Of a stretch of 8,555 nt of DNA, positions 1 through 5,049 are shown in pieces. Under the pieces are notes generated by a model. The model was not told the origin of the DNA, ran no database searches, and saw nothing but the letters and a program-made list of their open reading frames with translations. Positions within the stretch are counted from its first letter, which is position 1, and every line of letters starts with the position of its first letter. The DNA comes from Spirochaetaceae bacterium (GTDB taxonomy: Bacteria; Spirochaetota; Spirochaetia; Treponematales; Treponemataceae). The position numbers and the translations under genes are program-made. The stretch spans positions 1 through 8,555 of the forward strand of contig JAITWB010000083.1 in NCBI GenBank assembly GCA_031285525.1, read 5' to 3'.

Positions 1-464
1 GAGTTGTCGGGGACGATTTCGGGGGCGGGGAATACCAGGTCTGCGCTTCTGCCGGGACGGGTTTCGCCGGTGATGCGGATTCCGCCGCGGATGTTGTTTT
101 CGATGAGGTAGTCTCCGCCGCCTTTGGGGGAGGGGCTGAATGTTTCGATATGGTGATTGGTAAGTATGTTTTGCAGCCGAGCAAGTTCTGTGCGGTTGTT
201 TGCCGTTATGACACAACAGGGGGAGCCGTCGAAAGAGGAGAGGTTTGAGTCTTCAAGTGCAGGCGGACGCCGAAGATGGGCTGTTGTAAGGGCTCTCTCT
301 GCTGCAGCTTTGTCTCTCGAACGGAGGTAGAGACGGGACTTGGGTTGCAGGCAGACTGCGGCAAAGCTTCTTCCGTCGGTGAGACGGCCGATGATGTTGA
401 TGCAGCTCCGTTTGGGATCCGGGTAGGCGTGAACGATAAATCCGGTGCAGGATAGGTGTTCCAT
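1..464 (-). CDS. polB: DNA polymerase II (family B), N-terminal part, runs off the left edge
   Basis: The reverse strand is open from an ATG at 464 to the window edge, giving 154 N-terminal residues with no stop. I translated it by hand. The start matches the N-terminal layout of bacterial DNA polymerase II: a 'GFIVHAY' beta strand, a region ending 'SRLYLRSRDKAAAERAL', and 'YLIENNIRGGIRITGE' at residues 119-134, which resembles 'YLMERFITSPVWVEGD' of E. coli Pol II as I recall it. In that family the exonuclease domain follows directly, so the exonuclease and polymerase motifs would lie outside the window. Pol II is a DNA-repair and translesion polymerase with 3'-5' exonuclease activity in the cytoplasm. 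The start is bounded by an in-frame TAG 15 bases upstream. No clear Shine-Dalgarno site precedes it. The gene is divergent from the arsR gene and unrelated to the sugar locus. An archaeal-like or phage family B polymerase is the main alternative. Confidence 0.72.
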   Translation of the reverse strand, partial: MEHLSCTGFIVHAYPDPKRSCINIIGRLTDGRSFAAVCLQPKSRLYLRSRDKAAAERALTTAHLRRPPALEDSNLSSFDGSPCCVITANNRTELARLQNILTNHHIETFSPSPKGGGDYLIENNIRGGIRITGETRPGRSADLVFPAPEIVPDN

Positions 465-540
465 AGGGAAAATATACTATACATTTCTATGGTGAGGAAA
501 GGGTAAGGTCATTTTCTCTCTTTTTCGTTAACTGTTCGAA

Positions 541-570
541 TTGCTTGACTTTTTTAAACATTTGTATAAT
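541..570 (+). promoter_or_regulatory. Predicted sigma70 promoter of the arsR-type gene
   Basis: A TTGCTT hexamer at 541-546 and a perfect TATAAT at 565-570 are separated by 18 bases. Transcription would start near 577, about 23 bases before the ATG at 600. TTGACT at 545-550 matches the -35 consensus better but stands only 14 bases from the -10. The -10 box lies inside the predicted metal-sensor operator, as expected for a repressed promoter. Confidence 0.6.
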
Positions 571-583
571 CATTCAAGTGTTT
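556..583 (+). promoter_or_regulatory. Predicted ArsR/SmtB-type operator (imperfect 28-bp palindrome)
   Basis: The halves AAACATTTGTAT and ATTCAAGTGTTT are inverted repeats around a central four bases. Over the full 28 bp, 11 of 14 symmetric positions are complementary, centred between 569 and 570. Length and shape fit the 12-2-12 operators bound by SmtB, ZiaR and CadC repressors. The palindrome covers the TATAAT box, so binding of the downstream gene product would block its own transcription until metal releases it. The assignment to this regulator is inferred from position. Confidence 0.6.
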
Positions 584-599
584 GTTAAAGAGGTGCTAT

Positions 600-995
600 A
601 TGGCGAAAGAGATAGATTCTGTGGGTGAGGGTGAATTGTCCTGTTCGGTGACGATTATCCATCAGGATGCGGTCAAGCGGGTGTCCGCTTCGATGTGTAC
701 AGAAGAGACTCTGTATGAGCTTGCGGAGTTGTTTAAGACGCTGGGGGATTCGACAAGGATTCGGATCACGGCGGCTCTGTTGAAGGAAGAGCTTTGTGTA
801 TGCGATATTGCGGCGGTGCTGGGGATGAGTGTTTCTGCGGTTTCCCATCAGCTGCGTATTCTCAAGCAGGCGAAGCTGGTGCGGTTTCGGCGGGAGGGGA
901 AGACTATCTATTATTCGTTGGATGATGATCATGTGAGTGTTCTCTTTGATACGGGGTTAGTTCATGTGGGGGAGCTGAATAGAGGGGGTATGTAA
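600..995 (+). CDS. ArsR/SmtB-family metal-sensing repressor (ZiaR/CadC-like)
   Basis: This is a 131-residue winged-helix repressor of the ArsR/SmtB family, cytoplasmic and probably dimeric, which in this family leaves DNA when it binds metal. The recognition region is 'SVSAVSHQLRILKQAKLV' (77-94), followed by the wing 'FRREGKTIYYSL'. Two metal sites can be read. The alpha-3N type has the 'ELCVCD' motif (Cys66, Cys68) plus N-terminal Cys15 and perhaps His21. The alpha-5 type has Asp109, His111, His122 and Glu125 at exactly the SmtB spacing. Having both resembles ZiaR and CadC and predicts Zn(II), and perhaps Cd(II) or Pb(II), as inducer. I start at ATG 600 because AAAGAGG at 587-593 sits at the right distance; a TTG at 582 in the same frame is less likely. 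No exporter gene is adjacent. The stop overlaps the ATG of a nine-codon ORF. Confidence 0.9.
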   Translation: MAKEIDSVGEGELSCSVTIIHQDAVKRVSASMCTEETLYELAELFKTLGDSTRIRITAALLKEELCVCDIAAVLGMSVSAVSHQLRILKQAKLVRFRREGKTIYYSLDDDHVSVLFDTGLVHVGELNRGGM

Positions 996-1024
996 TGAAA
1001 GAAAAGAGAAAAAACGTTGCGTGA
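995..1024 (+). other. Nine-codon mini-ORF overlapping the arsR-type stop codon
   Basis: TAATG at 993-997 joins the stop of the metal sensor to an ATG that opens MKEKRKNVA and then meets TGA. The purine-rich AGAGGGGG at 981-988 could serve as its ribosome-binding site. It may be a translated scar of a lost downstream gene (such as a metal exporter), a small coupled peptide, or chance. The sequence alone does not decide between these. Confidence 0.25.
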
Positions 1025-1045
1025 TTTCCGTATCTGCGATACTAT
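1017..1045 (+). promoter_or_regulatory. Possible weak promoter of the lacI-type gene
   Basis: TTGCGT (1017-1022) and TACTAT (1040-1045) are 17 bases apart, with the start codon at 1064 behind the SD-like AGGGGA (1053-1058). An AAAACGTT octamer at 1011-1018 touches the -35 box and shares the AACGTT core of the operators further down, so weak autoregulation is possible. Its flanks match the operator consensus poorly on the right side. Confidence 0.35.
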
Positions 1046-1063
1046 ACAGGTAAGGGGAAGTTC

Positions 1064-2095
1064 ATGCCTACCATAAAAGATATAGCCAGGGAAGCGAATG
1101 TCAGTGTAACTACGGTTTCCAATGTGATCCATGGAAAACGTTCTCGTGTTGCGAAAGAAACCATCGAACGGGTGGAGAAGATTATCGCAGCAAACAATTA
1201 TACACCCAATATGTCAGCGAGGGCTTTGGTAAATAAATCATCCCGGATCATCGCTGTGATAAATCACCTGATTCAGTCTCAGTCGATTAGTTTTCTGCAG
1301 GATCCTTTTCACGGAGCTTTGGTGGGCGGTGTGGAACGGAAGCTCCGTGAGCGGGGGTATTATATGATGATACGGACCGTTGCGGATGAGGAGGAACTTT
1401 TTTCGCTTTTTAGGAATTGGAATTTCGATGGGGTTATTCTAACCGGGCTTTTTGAGGACAGCTTTTTTGCGCGTCTCATAGAGAGCGGGAAACCGGTGGT
1501 TCTGCTGGACAGCTATGTAAAAGATGACAGGGTGATCAATATCGGGCTGGAGGATAGACAGGGCGGTTTTATCGCAACCCAGCATCTCATAGATAAAGGG
1601 CATCGGGATATCGTCTTTGCTTCTCCCCGTATTATCAAGGGGGGCGTTATCGATGAGCGTTTTAAAGGTTACCAGGCGGCGCTGAAAAAAAATAGTATCC
1701 CCTTTAGGAAAGAAAATGTGTATCAGCAGGAGATTACCATAAACGAGGGTATTTCTCTGGGGCATACACTGAGCGAACGGACTGATGTTACCGCTGTTTT
1801 TGCCACTGCGGATATTCTCGCTGCAGGGATAATCACGGGATTGACGGAGCGTAATATGGGTGTTCCTCATGATATGTCAGTGGTGGGGTTTGATGATACG
1901 GTTTTTAGCCGGGTGAGTAATCCTCCGCTGACTACTATTCATCAGGATGCAGAGGAGAAGGGTGTCATTGCTGCCGAGGTTATGGTTGATTGTCTTGAGA
2001 ACAAAGCCCTTCCTAAAGATAGGAATATTATTCTTCCAGTGAGTCTTATAGAACGGGCTTCTGTCAGTTTTCCGGGTCGTGCTTTCTCGAAATAA
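1064..2095 (+). CDS. LacI-family transcriptional regulator
   Basis: This is a full-length 343-residue LacI/GalR-family regulator. The N-terminal helix-turn-helix is 'TIKDIAREANVSVTTVSNVI' (3-22). The hinge helix around 'YTPNMSARALVNKSSRI' (46-62) keeps the leucine that, in LacI, inserts into a central CpG step. The rest is a periplasmic-binding-protein-like effector domain with the usual marks: 'FDGVILTG', 'HLIDKGHRDIVFASP', 'ERFKGYQAAL' and the C-terminal 'DMSVVGFDDTVFSRVSNPPLTTI'. Such proteins repress sugar-utilisation genes until a sugar or oligosaccharide binds. It has its own SD site (AGGGGA, 1053-1058). The gene sits just upstream of a hydrolase promoter carrying several AACGTT-centred sites, so it is the natural candidate to bind them. 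The effector cannot be read from the sequence. Confidence 0.93.
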   Translation: MPTIKDIAREANVSVTTVSNVIHGKRSRVAKETIERVEKIIAANNYTPNMSARALVNKSSRIIAVINHLIQSQSISFLQDPFHGALVGGVERKLRERGYYMMIRTVADEEELFSLFRNWNFDGVILTGLFEDSFFARLIESGKPVVLLDSYVKDDRVINIGLEDRQGGFIATQHLIDKGHRDIVFASPRIIKGGVIDERFKGYQAALKKNSIPFRKENVYQQEITINEGISLGHTLSERTDVTAVFATADILAAGIITGLTERNMGVPHDMSVVGFDDTVFSRVSNPPLTTIHQDAEEKGVIAAEVMVDCLENKALPKDRNIILPVSLIERASVSFPGRAFSK

Positions 2096-2133
2096 AAACG
2101 TGTCTTTTTTTGAAAAAATATTGAAAATTCTTG

Positions 2134-2163
2134 TTGACAGATTTTAAAACCTGCGTTTATACT
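2134..2163 (+). promoter_or_regulatory. Strong sigma70-type promoter of the glycoside hydrolase gene
   Basis: A perfect TTGACA (2134-2139) and a TATACT (2158-2163) lie 18 bases apart. Transcription would begin near 2170, leaving about 80 bases of leader before the ATG at 2250. All three predicted LacI-type sites lie within this leader, where a bound repressor would block clearance or elongation. Confidence 0.75.
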
Positions 2164-2171
2164 ATCTATAA

Positions 2172-2187
2172 AGTTTAACGTTTGATT
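2172..2187 (+). promoter_or_regulatory. Predicted LacI-type operator O1
   Basis: AGTTTAACGTTTGATT is centred on CpG 2179-2180. The left half AGTTTAAC fits the half-site consensus AGTWTAAC shared with the other sites in this window; 5 of 8 symmetric positions are complementary. It begins almost at the predicted transcription start of the hydrolase gene. Confidence 0.6.
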
Positions 2188-2196
2188 AGTTTAACG
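2188..2196 (+). promoter_or_regulatory. Direct-repeat half-site O2
   Basis: AGTTTAACG repeats exactly the first nine bases of O1, 16 bases downstream, in the same orientation. Its right side does not continue the palindrome, so it looks like a half-site that may help load repressor between O1 and O3. Confidence 0.5.
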
Positions 2197-2205
2197 ATAC
2201 ATATA

Positions 2206-2221
2206 GATAAAACGTTAAATC
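2206..2221 (+). promoter_or_regulatory. Predicted LacI-type operator O3
   Basis: GATAAAACGTTAAATC is a 16-bp palindrome centred on CpG 2213-2214, with 6 of 8 symmetric positions complementary. The centre is 34 bases from that of O1, so a tetramer or two dimers could occupy both sites. Confidence 0.6.
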
Positions 2222-2249
2222 ATAAAGATGTGAAATGGGAGGAGGAGAG

Positions 2250-4076
2250 ATGGAGAGTCGAGTGTATCTCTTGCCGGTTGTCTTGTGTGTGTTGTTTTTA
2301 TCTTGTACATCGACGATTGTACAAAAGAGTGATGCGGCTCCTGATTACGGGAAACTGTTTGAGAGTGCTTACAGCCAATTGCAGATTCGATCTCCCGAAG
2401 CAAGGGAGCGGAAAGAGCCTTTGGTGCTGGTTCATTATATGCCATGGTTTCAGGCGCCGCCGATGGATGACGGATACGGGTATCACTGGCACGAGGGCGG
2501 CGGTGTGTTCGATCCCTATGAAACTCTTTCCGACGGCAGGGCGCAGATAGCGTCCCATTACTATCCCCTTACGGGACCCTATGATTCCCGGGATATCAGG
2601 GTGCTTGAGTATCAGGCGGCGTTGATGAAGCTGTCCGGAATAGACGGCGTTATCTTTGACTGGTACGGTATTAACGATGTACTGGATTATAAGGTGATTC
2701 ATGAATCGACAGAGGTTATGATCGGGGTGCTAAAAAAGGCGGGACTGAAATATATCATTTGCTATGAGGATCAGTCCATCGAAAGGATGATCGAAGCGGC
2801 GGCAATACAAAAAGGCGATGCCCTTGATACGGGAAAGACTACCTTTCGGTGGATGCAGGAGAATTGGTTTTCTGATGACGCCTATGTGAAGCATCAGGGA
2901 CGTCCGGTGGTTATGTGCTTTGGTCCTCAATACTATAGAGATAAAGCGCAGTGGGATGAACTTTTTAGTGCGGCTGATCCGAGACCTTTGTTTATCAGTT
3001 TGAATCACCATGTGGAAGGGTGGGCGGATGGTTCCTATAACTGGATGCCGATGGAGCTCTCCGGCGGACGTACTCTTGCGCTGACGAAGCTGGCGGGGAA
3101 TCTGAACGATTTTTATAACAAGCAGTATAACAAATCATTTCTTGTAGCGACTGCCTTTTCGGGGTTCCATGATATTTACCGTCAGGCGGGGCATGGGTTT
3201 AGTTACGGCTATCTCGATTATGCAGAGGGGAGAACCTTTGAGCTGACTTTTACTGCTGCGGAGCGGGCGTATCCCGATATCATTCAGGTTGCAACCTGGA
3301 ACGATTACGGTGAGGGGGCAATGATCGAGCCGACTATGGAGCGGGGATACCGTGAGCTTGAGTATTTGCAGGATAACAAGAAAAAATGGGACGATGATTT
3401 TTCCTGGAACTACAGCGATCTTCGCTCACCGTTAGAACTGTACAAGATTATTGTTTCTGAAAAAGCAAACCCTGAACAGAAAGCTGCGGCGCAGGATGGT
3501 ATTAATGCGGCGCTTGCCGGAGATATGACTCGATTCCGTACAGCATTGCGGGCAAGCGGAGGAACAGTTGATTTTTCGTTGAAGCCCATACTGCGGGATC
3601 CTGCCTCCGATTCCGGAATCTCTGAGGGGATAGATGTCTTTGATTCTGGCGGACGGAAGAATCTTGCTCTGGGAAAACCGATTATCGTATCGAGCCGTAT
3701 TTACGATAACGCAGGGACAAGGGCAGCAGACGGGGATATCCTTTCTTACTGGGAAGGCGGGGCGAATAAGTATCCCAATACGCTGAGCATCGATCTTGTT
3801 TCGTCTGTTCAGGTTTCAACGGTGGTGATGAAATTGAATCCGAAAAAAATATGGGCAAAGCGTTCTCAGGCAATCGAGATTCAAGTGAGCGATGACGGAA
3901 CGAATTTTACGCCCCTCATTCCGGTAAGGGAGTATGTCTTTGATCCCGTGTCGAACGGGAATGCTGCTGCGGTTTCGCTTAATGTGAAGACCCGGCATAT
4001 TCGGTTTATTTTTACAAACAATACCCAGGCGGCGGCGGGGCAGATTGCGGAGCTTGAGATATACGGGGAGGAGTGA
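2250..4076 (+). CDS. Lipoprotein glycoside hydrolase, GH71/GH99-like, with C-terminal F5/8 type C domain
   Basis: This is a 608-residue predicted lipoprotein: a short hydrophobic signal ends in 'LFLSC', with Cys19 as the lipid anchor. The catalytic region (about 57-380) opens with 'PLVLVHYMPWF' and has 'YGYHWHEGGG', then 'GVIFDWYG' (Asp137-Gly140) and 'TWNDYGEGAMIEPT' (349-362), the layout of GH71/GH99-like barrels. GH99 enzymes are endo-alpha-1,2-mannosidases or mannanases and GH71 enzymes alpha-1,3-glucanases, so an endo-acting alpha-glycan hydrolase is likely. In GH99 the NEWxEG motif holds two catalytic glutamates; here the first is Asp352 and the second Glu355, as in GH71's WNDYGE. Residues 471-608 ('NLALGKP', 'AADGD', 'SYWEGG', C-terminal 'IAELEIYGEE') form a discoidin/CBM32-like carbohydrate-binding domain. 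I start at ATG 2250 because GGAGGAGG (2238-2245) precedes it; an ATG at 2235 in the same frame lies upstream of that site. Confidence 0.82.
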   Translation: MESRVYLLPVVLCVLFLSCTSTIVQKSDAAPDYGKLFESAYSQLQIRSPEARERKEPLVLVHYMPWFQAPPMDDGYGYHWHEGGGVFDPYETLSDGRAQIASHYYPLTGPYDSRDIRVLEYQAALMKLSGIDGVIFDWYGINDVLDYKVIHESTEVMIGVLKKAGLKYIICYEDQSIERMIEAAAIQKGDALDTGKTTFRWMQENWFSDDAYVKHQGRPVVMCFGPQYYRDKAQWDELFSAADPRPLFISLNHHVEGWADGSYNWMPMELSGGRTLALTKLAGNLNDFYNKQYNKSFLVATAFSGFHDIYRQAGHGFSYGYLDYAEGRTFELTFTAAERAYPDIIQVATWNDYGEGAMIEPTMERGYRELEYLQDNKKKWDDDFSWNYSDLRSPLELYKIIVSEKANPEQKAAAQDGINAALAGDMTRFRTALRASGGTVDFSLKPILRDPASDSGISEGIDVFDSGGRKNLALGKPIIVSSRIYDNAGTRAADGDILSYWEGGANKYPNTLSIDLVSSVQVSTVVMKLNPKKIWAKRSQAIEIQVSDDGTNFTPLIPVREYVFDPVSNGNAAAVSLNVKTRHIRFIFTNNTQAAAGQIAELEIYGEE

Positions 4077-4127
4077 CAGGGAGCTGTGGTATAGTCCGCT
4101 GTGTGTGTTTTTTGCTGTGAATCTTGC

Positions 4128-4155
4128 CGAATAGGTTAAACGTTATACTTATTCG
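4128..4155 (+). promoter_or_regulatory. Predicted LacI-type operator O4, long palindrome before the lipoprotein gene
   Basis: This 28-bp imperfect palindrome is centred on CpG 4141-4142, with 11 of 14 symmetric positions complementary. The left half is CGAATAGGTTAAAC; the right half read in reverse is CGAATAAGTATAAC. The inner 16 bases match the AGTWTAAC half-site. A -10-like TATACT (4144-4149) lies inside, though I see no convincing -35 box 17 bases upstream. It shows that the lipoprotein gene can be controlled separately from the hydrolase gene. Confidence 0.62.
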
Positions 4156-4185
4156 ATAGGAAATATATGTTTAGGAGGGAGCAGT

Positions 4186-4956
4186 ATGAAACGTATTACT
4201 GCACTGGTTGGGATGCTGTTGTTGGTGTTGGCAGCAGTTTGTATGGTCATTGGGTGTGATACTCCAAACGGTAATGGAGACACTGGCGGCGGGGATAGCG
4301 GCGGTAACACTGGCGGCAATGGCGGCGGTAACAACGGGGGCGTTGTCGAGATCGTCCCTGCGAATGTACTGGGAAAGGGTGATTGGGCGATTGTAAAGGG
4401 GTATGAGAACGACACGGAACTTCCGCTGGCTATTGAGGGAGCCAAAGAGGGGGATAACGGAATATTGAAAGTTATCTGGTCGTCAAGCGCAGATTTTAAA
4501 CCCTGCGAGTTGTATGCTATGCTTCCTGAATCTGTCGATTATGGAGCCTATGATGGTATAAGCTTTAAAGTGAGACTGCCTGCAAGTGCCAATTTCATGC
4601 TCCTGATGAGGAATCCCGGCGGCGGAACAACCTGGAAGGTGTGGGAAGATTACGTATACCGCGGGACAGATACTGCAAATGAATTTGTTTGGGTTACCGT
4701 AAATAAACCATTCGCCGATGCGGTTGATACCGGATGGGGACCCGCTGCCGAGCAGGCATCTGTTAAGGACTGGCTCACTGCGGATGTGGGAACTCAGAAA
4801 CAGATAAACCTGAACCCCGTTCTCAACGTAGGCGGAGGCAGTGCGGTTAACAGTGATCAGGTTACCTACTTTGATGATATCGGTTTCTACAAAGGGTCAG
4901 ATCCTGATGCGCCTGTAAGTACCCATGTTGTTTGGTCCTTTGATGTTGTGGAATAG
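4186..4956 (+). CDS. Predicted surface lipoprotein with Gly/Asn-rich linker and carbohydrate-binding-like domain
   Basis: This 256-residue protein has a clear lipoprotein signal ending 'MVIGC' (Cys24), a flexible Gly/Asn/Asp linker (28-52) and a C-terminal domain of about 200 residues. The domain has alternating beta strands and the phrases 'YDGISFKVRLP', 'NFMLLMRNPGGG' and 'VTYFDDIGFYKG'. These resemble galactose-binding-like jelly rolls of the CBM11/CBM4-9 kind, where a late 'DDI' strand is typical, but I cannot name a family and no catalytic motif is visible. A likely role is holding glycan at the cell surface or in the periplasm for the neighbouring hydrolase. AGGAGGGA at 4173-4180 sets the start. 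The gene lies 109 bases after the hydrolase and has its own operator palindrome (O4). Confidence 0.72.
   Translation: MKRITALVGMLLLVLAAVCMVIGCDTPNGNGDTGGGDSGGNTGGNGGGNNGGVVEIVPANVLGKGDWAIVKGYENDTELPLAIEGAKEGDNGILKVIWSSSADFKPCELYAMLPESVDYGAYDGISFKVRLPASANFMLLMRNPGGGTTWKVWEDYVYRGTDTANEFVWVTVNKPFADAVDTGWGPAAEQASVKDWLTADVGTQKQINLNPVLNVGGGSAVNSDQVTYFDDIGFYKGSDPDAPVSTHVVWSFDVVE
4267..4341 (+). repeat. Gly/Asn-rich low-complexity linker coding region
   Basis: Twenty-five codons encode only Gly, Asn, Asp, Thr and Ser, with GGCGGC/GGCGGT triplets recurring. It corresponds to residues 28-52, directly after the lipid anchor, and probably spaces the binding domain from the membrane. Such triplet runs can change length by slippage. 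Confidence 0.7.
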
Positions 4957-4976
4957 TGCACATCTTTTGCATTGTT

Positions 4977-4992
4977 AGTATAACGTAAAACT
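4977..4992 (+). promoter_or_regulatory. Predicted LacI-type operator O5 before the barrel gene
   Basis: AGTATAACGTAAAACT is centred on CpG 4984-4985. The left half AGTATAAC equals the right half of O4 read in reverse; the right half reads AGTTTTAC in reverse, so 6 of 8 positions are symmetric. A TATAAC -10-like hexamer (4979-4984) lies within it, with only a weak TGCACA (4957-4962) as -35, so promoter identity is uncertain. Confidence 0.55.
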
Positions 4993-4995
4993 TGC

Positions 4996-5024
4996 CGGGG
5001 TTGTTCATGTTTCGTACAACTCCG
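4996..5024 (+). promoter_or_regulatory. Leader hairpin upstream of the barrel gene
   Basis: CGGGGTTGT (4996-5004) pairs with ACAACTCCG (5016-5024) over nine positions with one G-U pair and an 11-base loop. No T run follows, so it is not a standard terminator. The pairing TTCATG (5004-5009) with CATGAA (5027-5032) is mutually exclusive with it. A role in mRNA stability or leader control is possible but unproven. Confidence 0.4.
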
Positions 5025-5049
5025 AGCATGAAGCACTGAGGAGCGGATT

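Larger units (their letters stand above)
465..599. other. Divergent intergenic region between the polB-type and arsR-type genes
   Basis: The right part carries the arsR promoter and operator described separately. On the left, facing the polymerase gene, a -10-like TATAGT (minus strand, about 476-481) stands only 11 bases from its ATG, with just a weak TTACCC 19 bases further upstream. This suggests either a very short or leaderless polymerase transcript or a promoter I cannot see. Confidence 0.35.

Noticed and set aside
206..484. A 92-codon open frame on the minus strand
   Set aside because: It overlaps the polymerase gene in another frame on the same strand, has an odd Pro/Ser-rich composition and no recognisable domain; the frame starting at 464 gives a coherent family B polymerase N-terminus.
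526..541. CGTTAAC near 526 as another LacI-type operator
   Set aside because: It contains GTTAAC but lacks the AACGTT core and symmetric AGTWTAAC flanks seen at the other sites.
2096..2127. T-run followed by A-run after the lacI-type gene, considered as a terminator
   Set aside because: Only A/T pairing is possible and there is no GC-rich stem, so it does not meet the pattern of an intrinsic terminator.
2182..2550. A 122-codon forward open frame across the operator region into the hydrolase gene
   Set aside because: It starts within the operators without an SD site, and its Cys/Arg-rich translation resembles nothing; it is an out-of-frame shadow of the hydrolase gene.
4076..4114. Short stems and a T6 run after the hydrolase gene, considered as a terminator
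   Set aside because: The stems (such as ACAG/CTGT) are four bases long and not placed directly before the T run; too weak to call.
4186..4956. The lipoprotein as a SusD-like or catalytic protein
   Set aside because: It is too short for SusD, shows no helical-repeat character and no catalytic motif; a beta-rich binding domain is the more cautious reading.
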